Positions 1 to 10,122 are shown, counted from the first letter of the stretch. The stretch is DNA of 64,000 nt from an uncultured Pirellulaceae bacterium (GCA_938084685.1 CALKGE010000004.1:124001-188000); one strand, 5' to 3'. Notes: generated by a model from the sequence alone, not told the origin. Numbers and translations: made by a program.

Positions 1-1008
1 AAAGGGAGCGTACGGACGACTTTTGGTTTGCTTGGTCTGAATTGACTGGATCGTATATCGCGCAGTCGAGTCTACCTCACCAACAACCGTTCGCTCGACC
101 AACGAAGGCCCCTTGCCTGCGGGGTTCGGTCTGGAGTCCACCGAGACATTCACCATACCGACCGCTTCGGCGACCGAGGTAATTTGAGACGAAAGATCCT
201 GCGGGTTCTCGGCTGCACAGCCCAGATTGAACTTTTCTCCCGCCACCTGGATCAATTCTGTCTTCAAGCTGCCATGCTCCGCCAACCAGGCATTTTGCCG
301 CTTGATCGTGGGTGCTCTTCCCTTGTCGTCCAAGGTCGCCATGAACTGATGCCATTGGCTGGTCAGCCCAGCAGCCTGAGAAGGATCCAGAGCCAGACGA
401 ACATTGACGTTCCAGGATTCGTCCGGTACATGTGCTCGAATTTCACGTTCCCGCTCAACAATCAACCTGACAGCGACACTTTGCACGCGACCGGCGCTGA
501 GTCCACCGGCAACCTTTTTCCACAGCAACGGGGAAACCTGATAGCCGACGATCCGGTCAAGGATACGACGTGCCTGTTGCGCATTCACCTTGGCAACATC
601 AATTTCCCGCGGGTTTTCAAAAGCCTGCTGAATCGCATCGCGCGTAATCGCATTGAAGACGACGCGTTTCACCTTCTCTGGTTCCACTTTCATTGCGTCT
701 GCCAGCAACCAGGCAATGGCTTCACCTTCGCGGTCAAGGTCCGTAGCCAGCCAGACCCCTTCCGATTCTTTGGCTGCCTTCTTTAATTTGGAAAGCGTCT
801 TATTCTTACCTTTGATAACTTCATAACTGGGCTTAAAGTCATTCTCCAGATCGATGCCTGGAACAGGCGCGGTTATTCCTTTGGGGTTCCTGGCAGGCAA
901 GTCGAGGACATGGCCGATACTTGCCTCTACCAAATAATCCGGTCCCAGGAATTTGGAAATCGTCTTAACCTTGGCAGGAGACTCGACAATAACAAGGTGC
1001 TTAGTCAT
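1..1008 (-). CDS. topA: DNA topoisomerase I, N-terminal part (cut by window start)
   Basis: Type IA topoisomerase that relaxes negatively supercoiled DNA by single-strand passage in the cytoplasm. The frame is open from an ATG at 1008 to the window edge (336 codons). The Toprim domain begins with VIVESPAKVKTI at residues 7-18 and carries the acidic DLDRE motif around residues 90-94. The SAGRVQS motif of the type IA core is at about 171-177. The window ends just before the region expected to hold the TTSTLQQ motif and the active-site tyrosine, so catalysis cannot be checked here. The gene is divergent from the gene at 1480. I am confident of the family; only the length is unknown. Confidence 0.95.
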   Translation of the reverse strand, partial: MTKHLVIVESPAKVKTISKFLGPDYLVEASIGHVLDLPARNPKGITAPVPGIDLENDFKPSYEVIKGKNKTLSKLKKAAKESEGVWLATDLDREGEAIAWLLADAMKVEPEKVKRVVFNAITRDAIQQAFENPREIDVAKVNAQQARRILDRIVGYQVSPLLWKKVAGGLSAGRVQSVAVRLIVEREREIRAHVPDESWNVNVRLALDPSQAAGLTSQWHQFMATLDDKGRAPTIKRQNAWLAEHGSLKTELIQVAGEKFNLGCAAENPQDLSSQITSVAEAVGMVNVSVDSRPNPAGKGPSLVERTVVGEVDSTARYTIQSIQTKQTKSRPYAPF

Positions 1009-1479
1009 GGGGAAAATATGAACTGGATCGGAGAGTACTTGTCGTAAAACGGCTAAACGACATGCCTACAAGCATGCCTCGCCTTAAATATCAGCAAAAG
1101 AAACGTCCGAACATCATATCAGTAAAAGCCGCTGATACTTCCGTTGCAATAGCTAACACCGTCACAAACGGCACTAACTGAACAGAAGGGCTATCTGGCC
1201 GGTACCAGCAACTCACTTCTATCAACGTTATATTTCAAGTATTAACAGGCCACATTGGGGTTTATATTTCCCTCATACCGCCCTAAAATTGGTAGTTTCA
1301 CGGTCAGTTAATACAGACCGTGGTTACGGGAGAGCACTTCCATGGCAACCCCCATCCGGGTTAAATACCGGACGGTATGTTGTTCCCGGAAATTTTCTTT
1401 CCTTAGACGAATCATTAAGACGATATTTTTTTCTGTCAAGCCAAAATAAGCATCTTCACGTCAGTGAGATGAATCGACC
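1009..1479. other. divergent intergenic region between topA and the PpiD-like gene
   Basis: A 471-bp spacer that must hold both promoters. I see AT-rich stretches but no convincing RNA gene, strong hairpin or repeat. A short open frame on the plus strand (1289-1546) runs into the next gene in another frame, has no family resemblance, and is not called. Confidence 0.5.
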
Positions 1480-4400
1480 ATGTCCAAAGCAAAACGCCCC
1501 AATCGAATTTACGGCCGTCAAAAAGATAAGCAAATCCAGGAGCTGAAGCAGCGGCAACAGGAAAAACATGACGACTATATCCAGAAGATGAAGAATGAGG
1601 GAACGTACGAAGGTCGCAGTATGTTCGACTTCGTTTCGGAGTACAAAACTATCTCGTATTCCGTCCTGACCATCATTGCTGTGCTGGCATTTGTCGTCGG
1701 TCCCGCTTACTACGCAGCCATTCAGGGTGGCCCCAATAGTGGTCCCATGCAGGGGGCCGGCGAGACACTGGCGACCTGGAATGGTGGTTCGATTGAGCGA
1801 GCTGAGGCGATCCGGATTCAAGAGGACGGACAACGCCTGCAGCAGTTCTTTTCGGCTCTGGCCAACAATGCACTCATGTTTCGCATGAAAGATATGGCAA
1901 CTCCCAACTTCATGGCGATTATGTCTGATGTGGATCCTTGGCAAATTGGAAGCCAGCCCAGCGACCCTGTCACCGTCAAGTTCCTCTCGACGATTGCCAA
2001 CGACTACGGGATCGGAGTGACTGCTGATTCGATCGAAACTCACCTGCAGAAAAACGTCTACGAATACAACACGTCGGAACAGATTCGCGCTGCCAAGCAG
2101 GCTGCCTTTGACAAGCAGCTGGAAACCGATGCCATCGCGGAAATGCTGGTCCCCTATGTGGCGGCACGAAAGATGCAACGTTTGGCGGATACGGGTATTC
2201 CGATGTCACCTGCCATCTCGGATCGAGGCGTCATTCATAAAATGCTGTCGACCAAGCATCAGTTCGAGATCCTGGAAATCCCTGTTAATCAGGATGCCAT
2301 CACGTCAGTACCCGATGAAGATGAACTGGAAGCTCGCTTGGAAGCATTTCGGGAATACTATCGTGACGAAACTGGACTCAATCAATTCGGACCTCTGCAG
2401 GTCAACAACCAGAATTTCCTCCCTTTCGGAGCACGTACGCCACGTAAATTTGGCTATCAATTCGTGGCCTTTGACGAAGATGCTTATGATCGGTATGCCC
2501 GAGTGTTATTTGAAGCGGGCATCGAGGAAGATGATCTCAAAACCTATTACGAAACCAACATCGAAAATTACATCGCCCCCGAAGACGTGTTTGAAAACAT
2601 CGAAAACGAAGCGGAAGGCGACGGAGGCACTGAAGACGGAGGCACTGAAGACGGAGGTACTGACGATAGTACTGACGACCAGACGGAAGCCGACAGTGGG
2701 GAAGATCCTGCTGGTGAAGCCGACTCCACTGAAGAAAATGAAACTGCTGAGGATGCAAGTGAAACCCCGGCAGCAGAGGACGACTGTGTGACCCTGTTCC
2801 AGGATGAACCTGAGCAACCAGCCGACGAAGCAGAAGAAGCTACTGAAACAGAGCCGACTGAAGCAGACGATAATTCGGATGACGCCCCTGCAGAACCAGA
2901 TAGTACCGAGGACGAGGCAGCGGACGAGTCGGCTACTGGTGAGGATGAGAAGGAGTCTGAAGAGGATCTTTCCGGACTCGACACACCGATTCCGCTTGAG
3001 CCCAACGTGATTGCTCCTGCTCCCAAAACCTATCTCCCCTACGAAGAAGTGGCGGACCGCGTCCGTGAAGACTACATCCGCACTTCTATTTCCACATACA
3101 AAGATGAGATGCTCGGTGCACACAAACAACAAATAACCGATGCAATGGATGCCTTCGCCAATGCTGAATCCAGTTCTGGCGAACAACGTTTTGCCTATCT
3201 GGCTAGCGTCCTTGATGTGGACAATATTGAAGAAGCAGAAAGTATCAAACAGGCGGCGGCTGCAGAATTGGCGAAAGCGATTGCGGAAATCCAGAAAGAT
3301 GCTGCAGGCATTCTTTCTGAAGACGTCAAAGATGCAGATGGCAATGTAATAGAAGCTGGCGAACAAATCGTCCTGGCAACGCTGGGCCAAACTGATTTCC
3401 CTATCTCTGCTGCCTATGGCCAGGCTATTTCCGGACGCAATCCCAATGCGGCTGACTTTGGACTTGAATGGGATGAAACGACCCCGTCCTGGATTAAGCT
3501 TGTCCGCACCGCCTATAAAGCACATGGTGGTCCTGGAAGCAATCCTGAATCAGACATCTTCATCGAGAATGATTTCCTGACACCGCACGAATCCCAGTTT
3601 TCTACTCAAAAGACTACCTATGTCTTCTGGCAGGTTGAGCAAACAAAGGAGACGCCGTTTGATGCCGGACTGGAAAATGAGGAAGTCAAACAGAATCTGA
3701 TTGACGGTTGGAAGTACTCGAAGGCCATCGATGCTGCTCGCAAACGCGCCGACTCCATTGCCGCTCTGTACACCGCCGACAATGGTGATCAACCGTTCTC
3801 CCAGATTGTAGATGACACCGCCGATCTCGAGATCTACAAGACCTTCCCTACCGCCATGGTCAAGCTTTCTCAGTTTAATCCACAGGGCGGAGTGGAACTG
3901 GGAACCATTCAGAAATTCGAAATCGTAACCAACTCGGTCCCCGCACCAATACAGGACAACCCAGACAAAACTGAAGAAGAGTCGACTGAGGAGGAAGCAA
4001 CCGAAGAAGAAGCGGCGGAAGAGGAAGCCACGGGGGACGAAGCGACCGAAGAAGATTCAGCCGAGGGCGAATCAACCGAGGAAGATGACACATCGGAATG
4101 TGAAGCTGAAGAGGATGTCGAGCCGGCAGAAGAAGCCGCCAAGCCTGACGTGCCGGAAGCTGACGAATCCGAGTCTGTCGTACCGGAAGCTGACAACTCC
4201 GAGTCTGACGTAAAAGAAACTGACGAGCCTGAAATGATTGAAGTCGCTGAAATGATGCCTACCGTAACCATTTCAGACATCAGTGATGGAGATAAACAGT
4301 ACATGTTCCAGCAAATGGAAGTAAACAAAGTGCAGGTCTTTGCTTCCATTACAGGTCGCGTCTTTTATGTCGTTCGCAAAATAGAGTACAAGCCAACCAA

Positions 4401-4653
4401 AGACGACCCGACCTTACCTTTTGATTTCTTCTCGCCTGTCGAATTTGATCAGCTTGTGAAGTATCTGGCTGATGGACGCTCGCCCGGAATGGGGGGCATG
4501 GGTGGCATGATAGCAGGCATGACCGTTTCGGCAACCGACAATATGTATCGTTCCCCTCAGGGCAACGGTGGGACTGTAGCAAATCTTTCCAGTGCCTTTA
4601 TCGCTGTGCTTCAAAAGAAATACAATTACGCAACGCCACAGTCAGAGAACTAA
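1480..4653 (+). CDS. PpiD/SurA-like membrane-anchored protein with acidic low-complexity inserts
   Basis: A 1057-residue protein of uncertain function. A basic N-terminus (residues 1-55) precedes one transmembrane helix near 58-82, so most of the chain should be extracytoplasmic. The following stretch ([16 protein letters not shown]) resembles the SurA/PpiD chaperone N-terminal domain, and the overall plan (short cytosolic tail, one helix, long periplasmic part) matches PpiD. I cannot see a clear parvulin isomerase domain. Two Glu/Asp/Thr-rich blocks, at about 367-503 and 827-920, contain short EEAT/GGTED-type repeats. A Gly/Met-rich stretch lies near the C-terminus. The DJ-1-like gene follows after 20 nt, suggesting co-transcription. 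The chaperone assignment is inference; other anchored extracytoplasmic proteins are possible. Confidence 0.6.
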   Translation: MSKAKRPNRIYGRQKDKQIQELKQRQQEKHDDYIQKMKNEGTYEGRSMFDFVSEYKTISYSVLTIIAVLAFVVGPAYYAAIQGGPNSGPMQGAGETLATWNGGSIERAEAIRIQEDGQRLQQFFSALANNALMFRMKDMATPNFMAIMSDVDPWQIGSQPSDPVTVKFLSTIANDYGIGVTADSIETHLQKNVYEYNTSEQIRAAKQAAFDKQLETDAIAEMLVPYVAARKMQRLADTGIPMSPAISDRGVIHKMLSTKHQFEILEIPVNQDAITSVPDEDELEARLEAFREYYRDETGLNQFGPLQVNNQNFLPFGARTPRKFGYQFVAFDEDAYDRYARVLFEAGIEEDDLKTYYETNIENYIAPEDVFENIENEAEGDGGTEDGGTEDGGTDDSTDDQTEADSGEDPAGEADSTEENETAEDASETPAAEDDCVTLFQDEPEQPADEAEEATETEPTEADDNSDDAPAEPDSTEDEAADESATGEDEKESEEDLSGLDTPIPLEPNVIAPAPKTYLPYEEVADRVREDYIRTSISTYKDEMLGAHKQQITDAMDAFANAESSSGEQRFAYLASVLDVDNIEEAESIKQAAAAELAKAIAEIQKDAAGILSEDVKDADGNVIEAGEQIVLATLGQTDFPISAAYGQAISGRNPNAADFGLEWDETTPSWIKLVRTAYKAHGGPGSNPESDIFIENDFLTPHESQFSTQKTTYVFWQVEQTKETPFDAGLENEEVKQNLIDGWKYSKAIDAARKRADSIAALYTADNGDQPFSQIVDDTADLEIYKTFPTAMVKLSQFNPQGGVELGTIQKFEIVTNSVPAPIQDNPDKTEEESTEEEATEEEAAEEEATGDEATEEDSAEGESTEEDDTSECEAEEDVEPAEEAAKPDVPEADESESVVPEADNSESDVKETDEPEMIEVAEMMPTVTISDISDGDKQYMFQQMEVNKVQVFASITGRVFYVVRKIEYKPTKDDPTLPFDFFSPVEFDQLVKYLADGRSPGMGGMGGMIAGMTVSATDNMYRSPQGNGGTVANLSSAFIAVLQKKYNYATPQSEN

Positions 4654-4673
4654 AGGATCAAGCAAGAGCAGTC

Positions 4674-5264
4674 ATGAGTCATAAACGTATTCTGATGCTG
4701 ATAGGAGACTTCGTCGAGGATTACGAAGCGATGGTCCCCTATCAAATGCTATTGATGGTCGGGCATCATGTGGATACCTGCTGCCCGGACAAGTCGGCTG
4801 GTGAGTCGGTAAAGACGGCGATTCATGACTTCGAAGGTGACCAGACTTATTCAGAAAAAGTCGGGCACAACTTTGCGATCACCATCGATTTTGATGAGGC
4901 AATCAATGGTGATTATGATGCTCTGGTGATTCCTGGCGGCCGCGCTCCGGAATACCTGCGACTGGATATTCGAGTACTCGACCTGGTCCGCCGCTACAAT
5001 GAAAATGGCAAACCGATTGCAGCCATATGCCATGGTCCCCAGATCCTGGCCGCTGCCGGAATCCTGGAGGGACGCAATGTTAGTTGCTACCCGGCAGTCG
5101 CACCTGAAGTAACTCTCAGTGGTGGCACCTACATCGAGACGGCAGCTACATTCGATAATGCTCATATTGACGGCAACCTGATTACCGCTCCAGCCTGGCC
5201 CGCTCATCCGGCCTGGATCGCCGGTTTACTGGAAGTGCTTGAGCAGCACGACGCATCAGAGTAG
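4674..5264 (+). CDS. DJ-1/PfpI family protein
   Basis: A 196-residue protein of the DJ-1/PfpI (class I glutamine amidotransferase-like) fold. The nucleophile elbow AAICHGPQ puts the conserved cysteine at residue 119, followed by His120. The family's conserved acidic residue is probably in GDFVED near residues 11-16, and [12 protein letters not shown] matches the family's glycine-rich loop. Members act as glyoxalases/deglycases, chaperones or peptidase-like enzymes, and the exact activity cannot be told from sequence. The length is normal for the family. It lies 20 nt after the PpiD-like gene, consistent with stress or protein quality control, though that link is only inferred from position. 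Confidence 0.85.
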   Translation: MSHKRILMLIGDFVEDYEAMVPYQMLLMVGHHVDTCCPDKSAGESVKTAIHDFEGDQTYSEKVGHNFAITIDFDEAINGDYDALVIPGGRAPEYLRLDIRVLDLVRRYNENGKPIAAICHGPQILAAAGILEGRNVSCYPAVAPEVTLSGGTYIETAATFDNAHIDGNLITAPAWPAHPAWIAGLLEVLEQHDASE

Positions 5265-5305
5265 TCAAATCTGGTCGCTCCAGACGCCCGACGGGTAATA
5301 AAACA

Positions 5306-5908
5306 ATGCCCCCTCCCCCTATCCTTGCCGCGATCGTCATTGGCCTCATCCTGCTGGGAGCCATCTTCTACCTGATTGCTCGCCGTAGCTCACCTGCTCC
5401 CTATCATGCTGATCCCTCCGCCTGGCTTCAGCCACCGGCGGCGCCCGAGCCAACTCTTCCTCCGGCCGCGACGGAGGCTCCAGACTACCGGCAGCAAATA
5501 ACTGAATTCAATGACAATCGTGAAACGCTACAAAAGTCCTTTTTCCAGGTCTGCAGCGAATCGGGGCGGCCTCGCGGCTTGAGTTGGAAGGATTGCAAGT
5601 TTGAAGAGGACATTAAATTCGTCATTGAAAATCACTCGCTCAACCTCCACACACTGGTTCCGGTTATCATCAGCTTTGAAGCGATCCCGGGAGGCCCCAT
5701 GGAGGAGATGGAAGCGGTCAGCAATCTCCGCGTAGGCTCAGCTCTCTTTGTTCACACTGGTGACCAGTGGGCGACACGAGGGGATGTCATTTACAACCTG
5801 TCGCCTGACGAAGCATTTCAGCACTACCACGATAACTACACCGCTCTGGACATGGTGCAGTTCAAGGCAGTCCCTCCTTCCCTTCAAAAGAACGAAAACG
5901 AGGAATAA
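5306..5908 (+). CDS. hypothetical membrane-anchored protein
   Basis: I do not recognise this 200-residue protein. It starts with a short proline-rich tip, one transmembrane helix (about residues 7-25) and RR, so an N-in/C-out anchored topology is likely. A Pro/Ala-rich linker (about 30-62) leads to a globular part with a cysteine pair (QVCSESGRPRGLSWKDCKF). The C-terminus is acidic. It starts 41 nt after the DJ-1-like gene and ends 4 nt before the endonuclease IV start, so it is probably in the same operon. The reading frame has clean boundaries and coding-like composition. Confidence 0.65.
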   Translation: MPPPPILAAIVIGLILLGAIFYLIARRSSPAPYHADPSAWLQPPAAPEPTLPPAATEAPDYRQQITEFNDNRETLQKSFFQVCSESGRPRGLSWKDCKFEEDIKFVIENHSLNLHTLVPVIISFEAIPGGPMEEMEAVSNLRVGSALFVHTGDQWATRGDVIYNLSPDEAFQHYHDNYTALDMVQFKAVPPSLQKNENEE

Positions 5909-5912
5909 TCCC

Positions 5913-6782
5913 ATGCCCATTCTTGGTGCACATATGTCGATTGCCGGAGGTTATTACAAGGCGATTGCCAATGGGGTCAAGGAAACATGTGACTGTATCC
6001 AGTTATTTACCAAGAACAACAACCAATGGAAAGCAAAGCCGATTACCGACGAAGACGTGCGGTTATTTCAGCAGCAGCTTGACGATCACGATATCGTTCA
6101 CACACTTTCACACGCTTCCTACCTGATCAACCTGGGTTCCCCCAAAGATGAACTCTGGAAAAAGTCCATCGACGCATTCATTGTCGAATTACAGCGAGCC
6201 TCGCAACTTGGGATTCCCTATGTTGTCGTTCATCCAGGCTCGTTCACCACGAGCACTGAAGCGGAAGGAATTGGCCGTATTGCCGAAGCGTTGAATGAGA
6301 TCCACCGTCAGACTCGAGGAATTTCTAGTCAGTGTCTGCTGGAGACGACGGCCGGACAGGGAACAAATCTGGGATGGAAATTCGAGCAATTGGCAGAAAT
6401 GATTGACCAATGCGAAAACCCGGATCAGGTCGGCATATGTGCTGATACCTGTCATATGTTTGCCGCTGGTTACAATCTCTGTGACGAGGCTGCTTACCAG
6501 GATACCTGGAACGAATTCGATAAACTGATCGGGTTGGAAAAGCTGAAGGCCTTTCATCTGAACGATAGCAAACGGGAATTTGCCAGCCGCAAAGATCGCC
6601 ACGAGCACATTGGGCAGGGGCACATGGGCCTGGCTCCCTTCCGCCTGCTGGTCAATGACACTCGCTTTGCCAACACTCCGATGTACCTGGAAACCGCCAA
6701 GGGTGACGCCGAGGGGGAATATGAGGGCATGAGTTGGGACGCGGCCAACCTGAAGGTACTCCGCAGCCTCATCCAGAATTAA
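5913..6782 (+). CDS. nfo: endonuclease IV (AP endonuclease)
   Basis: Cleaves DNA 5' to abasic sites in base excision repair, using three zinc ions in a TIM barrel. The full set of expected ligands is visible: His67, His107 (VVVHPGS), Glu144 (LLETTAGQG), Asp178 and His181 (ICADTCH), His215 (AFHLND), Asp228 and His230 (KDRHEH), and Glu260 (YLETAKG). I chose the ATG at 5913 because MPILGAHMSIAGG is the usual family N-terminus. An upstream in-frame extension would overlap the preceding gene without family support. The length of 289 residues is normal. Confidence 0.95.
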   Translation: MPILGAHMSIAGGYYKAIANGVKETCDCIQLFTKNNNQWKAKPITDEDVRLFQQQLDDHDIVHTLSHASYLINLGSPKDELWKKSIDAFIVELQRASQLGIPYVVVHPGSFTTSTEAEGIGRIAEALNEIHRQTRGISSQCLLETTAGQGTNLGWKFEQLAEMIDQCENPDQVGICADTCHMFAAGYNLCDEAAYQDTWNEFDKLIGLEKLKAFHLNDSKREFASRKDRHEHIGQGHMGLAPFRLLVNDTRFANTPMYLETAKGDAEGEYEGMSWDAANLKVLRSLIQN

Positions 6783-6865
6783 TTGTTGCTCGTAGAAAGC
6801 CCTGATTCCTATAATTCAGACAGGGAAATAACTGTTCGCGATTTACAGAATCAAGGAACAACAGC

Positions 6866-7159
6866 ATGTCTTCCTCTGTCAAAGTAGCTTCGTTTCTGAA
6901 TCAAACAGAAGCACTTATTGCTGCCGAATATTTGCGAGCTAACGGAATTGTCGCCACCGTCATGGGAGACGATGCCGGAGGTGCTTTCTCCGGACTGACG
7001 CTCAGCAAGGGTTTTCGCATCTTCGTTCCACGGGCCGATGAAGAGCTGGCTCGAGACTTGTTAGCAAATCCTCCCAGCAGCAGTGCAGATACTGATGAGG
7101 GTGACCCAAGCGATTCTTCCGAACCGGCAGAAACAGAAGTCAATCCAGACGAATACTAA
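6866..7159 (+). CDS. DUF2007-family small protein
   Basis: A 97-residue protein. Residues 4-70 (VKVASFLNQTEALIAAEYL, then a G-rich turn, then FRIFVPRADEELARDLL) match the DUF2007 ferredoxin-like fold, annotated as a putative signal-transducing or prokaryotic sensing module. A Ser/Asp/Glu-rich tail follows. The function is unknown. The 3' end overlaps the convergent permease gene by 20 bp. An ATG at 6866 after AAGGAA supports the start. Confidence 0.8.
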   Translation: MSSSVKVASFLNQTEALIAAEYLRANGIVATVMGDDAGGAFSGLTLSKGFRIFVPRADEELARDLLANPPSSSADTDEGDPSDSSEPAETEVNPDEY

Positions 7160-8654
7160 TGGCATCGGCTTCTTCATGGTTCAACCGATGTTCCGTGGCC
7201 TGACCGTCTGCTTGCGCGATGTTGATCACCCAGGTTTGAGAGTTGTCTTCACGTACTCCTACGGTAACTCGGTCGCCCACGGCCACCTGATCAACCAGCC
7301 CCGAATTGACTCGAACCACTTCGCCCGTGTGTCCTTCTCGTAAGATGGCCAACCTCATCACTTCCCCCGGCACCAGGTGCACGAAGTCTTCAGGGATCTC
7401 CGCTCCGTGAGGGTCTGTCAGCGGATGGCCCAGTTTATCGTCCAGATAGTCCACCGCATCTTCGTCATGCAAGTGCTCCAACAGGTCAGCCCGGCTGTGC
7501 AATTCGTCTTCGGCCACGCCCAGATGCTGCAGATAGGTCTCCCACAACCGGTGTGCCCGCCGCAGACGTCTGGCATGCTGGCGACCGTCGTCGGTCAGAC
7601 TGATCACATCCTTCTCAAAACATAACCATTCCTGTCTGACCATGGATTGAACTGCTTTGCGTATCCGATCCGCTTTGTAAGGAGTGTGTTTCACCAGGTC
7701 ATCCATCCCACACCGTTCTTTATTGGCACGCAAAATGACGCCCAGGATATCTTCCACCAATTGCTGAGGCACTGCCTTGAGCCGGCGTTGAAAATCGGCC
7801 AAAAGTCCGTAGCGGGGAGAAACAAGAAAGACGACGAGGAACTGGGCTGTCAGTACAACCACGATCATCGCTCCCGGGGCCACGTTGTACGTTTCGGAAA
7901 AGTAATACCCGAGCAGAAACCCGGTCCAGCCAAATAATGCCGAGACCCATAGCATGTTTCTGAGTCTGTCACAGAACAGATAGGCGGTGGCAGCCGGTGC
8001 AATCAGCAAGCCAACGACTTGAATGACGCCAACCACCTGGACACCGGTGACGACGACCATGGCCGTGCAGGTGGTCAGCATATAATCCAGCAGAACCACA
8101 TTCATACCCAGCGATGCAGCCATCACTCGATCAAACGTAACGAGTTGCAAACTTCGAAATGCCAGAATGATGAAGGAAATTACTGTCACCGAGACGATCG
8201 CCATCATCCACAAGTCCTGATCGCTAACCCCCAGTAGTTGCCCCACCATAAAGTGCAGCAGGTCGATATGCACGTAATGACTGAAGAGCGAAGCCAGCAC
8301 ACCACCAAAGGCAAAAATGCCGGTATACATGATCCCGATGACCGCGTCTTCTTTAACCCGAGACGATCTCGACACAAATCCGATCAAAGCGACGGTGAGC
8401 ATCCCGGAGAGGATCGAGCCAATGAGCATGGCAGGAGCATGAGCCTCTTTGCCAAACAGCACTTTCATGATCAGATATCCCACTACGACGCCGGCGAGCA
8501 TCGAGTGCGCCAACGCATCGGCGAGAAAGGAGGTTCGTCTGAGAACAATAAAGCAGCCAATCACACTGCATACGGTACTCACCAGCAAGCCTGTAATGAG
8601 CGCTTTAAACAGGTGGGGACTCGCATAATGGGTTTCTACCAGCCAGTCATACAT
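7140..8654 (-). CDS. metal ABC permease fused to DtxR-like repressor (YtgCR-like)
   Basis: A 504-residue fusion. Residues 1 to about 285 are an ABC-3 family permease (TroC/ZnuB/MntB type) with many transmembrane helices and the typical motif GLLIAPAATAYL. The remaining ~215 residues are soluble. They contain a winged-helix segment (about 300-365), then a DtxR-like metal-binding/dimerisation helix set (AHRLWETYLQHLG, HSRADLLEHL, DPHGAEIP), then an SH3/FeoA-like end (LVPGEVMRLAILREGHTGEVVRV). The same permease-repressor order occurs in chlamydial YtgCR, where the repressor half is released by proteolysis. Whether that happens here is unknown. It overlaps the ATPase stop by one base (TAATG), so the two are translationally coupled. 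Metal specificity (Mn, Fe or Zn) cannot be fixed from sequence. Confidence 0.9.
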   Translation of the reverse strand: MYDWLVETHYASPHLFKALITGLLVSTVCSVIGCFIVLRRTSFLADALAHSMLAGVVVGYLIMKVLFGKEAHAPAMLIGSILSGMLTVALIGFVSRSSRVKEDAVIGIMYTGIFAFGGVLASLFSHYVHIDLLHFMVGQLLGVSDQDLWMMAIVSVTVISFIILAFRSLQLVTFDRVMAASLGMNVVLLDYMLTTCTAMVVVTGVQVVGVIQVVGLLIAPAATAYLFCDRLRNMLWVSALFGWTGFLLGYYFSETYNVAPGAMIVVVLTAQFLVVFLVSPRYGLLADFQRRLKAVPQQLVEDILGVILRANKERCGMDDLVKHTPYKADRIRKAVQSMVRQEWLCFEKDVISLTDDGRQHARRLRRAHRLWETYLQHLGVAEDELHSRADLLEHLHDEDAVDYLDDKLGHPLTDPHGAEIPEDFVHLVPGEVMRLAILREGHTGEVVRVNSGLVDQVAVGDRVTVGVREDNSQTWVINIAQADGQATEHRLNHEEADAISIRLD

Positions 8655-9424
8655 TACCCGTCACCTCCGGCTGCCGCTTCATTTTGGAGACTTGCGAAGA
8701 TTCTGAGTGTCCCTTCGTAGACTTCACTCAGCAGTTCGGGATGCATCACCTGCTCTGGTGTGCCGTGAGCAAACAGTCGCTGCTTGAGAAGCACCAGTGC
8801 GTCGAAGTATTCCGAGGCTGTTGCCAGGTCGTGATGAACCACCACGAGCGTCCTGCCGGTCTCACGAGTGGATTCCAGCACGTCCAGAATGGCCTTTTCG
8901 GTTGCCGCATCAACACCAGCAAACGGTTCATCCAGCAGTAGAATATCTCCACCCTGAGCGATAGCACGAGCCATAAAGACGCGTTGCTGCTGCCCGCCGG
9001 ATAATTGACCAATTTGCCGATGGCGGTAATCAGCCATACGGACCTGTTCCAGGGCATGCTCGGCAATGTCGTGATCTTCTGACGAAAGTTCCCGCCACCA
9101 GGGTTGTTTTCCGTAGCGGCCCATGAGTGCAACTTCACCCACGGTAATAGGAAAATCCCAATCTACACTTCCACGCTGTGGCACGTACGCCACTCGCCCC
9201 TTGGCTTTTTCAGCATCCTCACCAAATAACAGTACATCGCCGAAGTCTGGTTTGACAAATCCTAGTAATGACTTGATAAATGTCGACTTGCCCGAACCAT
9301 TGGGTCCGATGATGCCAACCAGCTGTCCAGGTTCGATAGACAGAGAAACGTCCAGCAATGCGGGAACCGGACCGTAGCTGACGGTCAGGTTCTTCACTTC
9401 AATCGCTGGGACTTGCTGAGTCAT
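8654..9424 (-). CDS. metal ABC transporter ATP-binding protein
   Basis: A 256-residue ATPase of the TroB/ZnuC/MntA family that powers the adjacent permease. Walker A is GPNGSGKST (residues 40-48), the Q-loop region is YVPQRGSVDWDFP, the signature is LSGGQQQRV, and Walker B is ILLLDEPF followed by the H-loop VVVHHD. The motif VDWDFP after the Q-loop is typical of the manganese/iron/zinc group. The gene lies 20 nt downstream of the His-tailed protein gene. Substrate metal is not determined by this subunit. Confidence 0.95.
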   Translation of the reverse strand: MTQQVPAIEVKNLTVSYGPVPALLDVSLSIEPGQLVGIIGPNGSGKSTFIKSLLGFVKPDFGDVLLFGEDAEKAKGRVAYVPQRGSVDWDFPITVGEVALMGRYGKQPWWRELSSEDHDIAEHALEQVRMADYRHRQIGQLSGGQQQRVFMARAIAQGGDILLLDEPFAGVDAATEKAILDVLESTRETGRTLVVVHHDLATASEYFDALVLLKQRLFAHGTPEQVMHPELLSEVYEGTLRIFASLQNEAAAGGDG

Positions 9425-9444
9425 AATGTCTGCTGTTTCCGGGG

Positions 9445-10095
9445 CTAGTGATGATGGCCATCGTGATCACCGGCATCTTCCGGTGTCACTTTTTCGTTAC
9501 TGGTAAGGTCCAGCAAAATGGTGCTGCTGACAGGCTCACCCGGCTCAGACCAAACCGTTCTTTCTACCAGCAACTGGTCACCGTCAAACACACGAACACG
9601 AATCGCTTTGGCCACTCCCGGACTTGTGTGATCTGTCGACGGAGTTTCCTGGTCGTCTGCAGACGGTTCAACAGGTTCTCCAAAACCTGCCTCTGCAAAA
9701 GGGTCGGGCTGCGAGGCAGCGGGATCGGCAACCTCCCCGCCAGTACCAACCTGAATGAACAATTCATTCAATCCACGAATGAGACCTTCCACTGGATGGA
9801 TTTTCAAAGGTGTCCCTGCCGGAACTGTTTCTGTTTTTTCCAGTAGAGTTTTTCCGTCGAGTCGTACGAGCAAGGCCGTAGGATCGAATGCGTCTCCTCG
9901 AGCATCGAACGACAGCGTAATTCCAAGCGCATAGTCTCCGTCGGCGACCGTAGTGCCTACTTCTGTCACGGCTGGTTGGGGCAACGTGGACACAAATAAT
10001 TGATAGCCACCCACCAGACTACAAATAGCAAGGCTGATAGTGGCAACAAGTATCGGGCGAGCCGGAAAACGGCTGGCTGGAGAGGTTGATTTCAC
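9445..10095 (-). CDS. anchored hypothetical protein with His-rich tail in metal operon
   Basis: I do not recognise the family. The 216-residue protein has a short basic N-terminus, a hydrophobic segment (about residues 15-36, signal anchor or signal peptide), and a beta-rich extracytoplasmic part. A Pro/Asp/Glu-rich linker follows at about 130-155. The chain ends in DAGDHDGHHH, a likely metal-binding tail. It sits between the substrate-binding protein and the ATPase genes with gaps of 27 and 20 nt, so it belongs to the transport operon. A metal-capture or metallochaperone role at the membrane is an inference from the His tail and location. The body could equally be structural. Confidence 0.7.
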   Translation of the reverse strand: MKSTSPASRFPARPILVATISLAICSLVGGYQLFVSTLPQPAVTEVGTTVADGDYALGITLSFDARGDAFDPTALLVRLDGKTLLEKTETVPAGTPLKIHPVEGLIRGLNELFIQVGTGGEVADPAASQPDPFAEAGFGEPVEPSADDQETPSTDHTSPGVAKAIRVRVFDGDQLLVERTVWSEPGEPVSSTILLDLTSNEKVTPEDAGDHDGHHH

Positions 10096-10122
10096 ACCAA
10101 AATCCCGTAAGTCAAGGTGCTC

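Noticed and set aside
1289..1546. Plus-strand open frame upstream of the PpiD-like gene
   Set aside because: No family resemblance, and it overlaps the following gene in another frame.
2506..3525. Long minus-strand open frame inside the PpiD-like gene
   Set aside because: Shadow of the acidic repeats; composition is an artefact of GAA/GAC-rich coding on the other strand.
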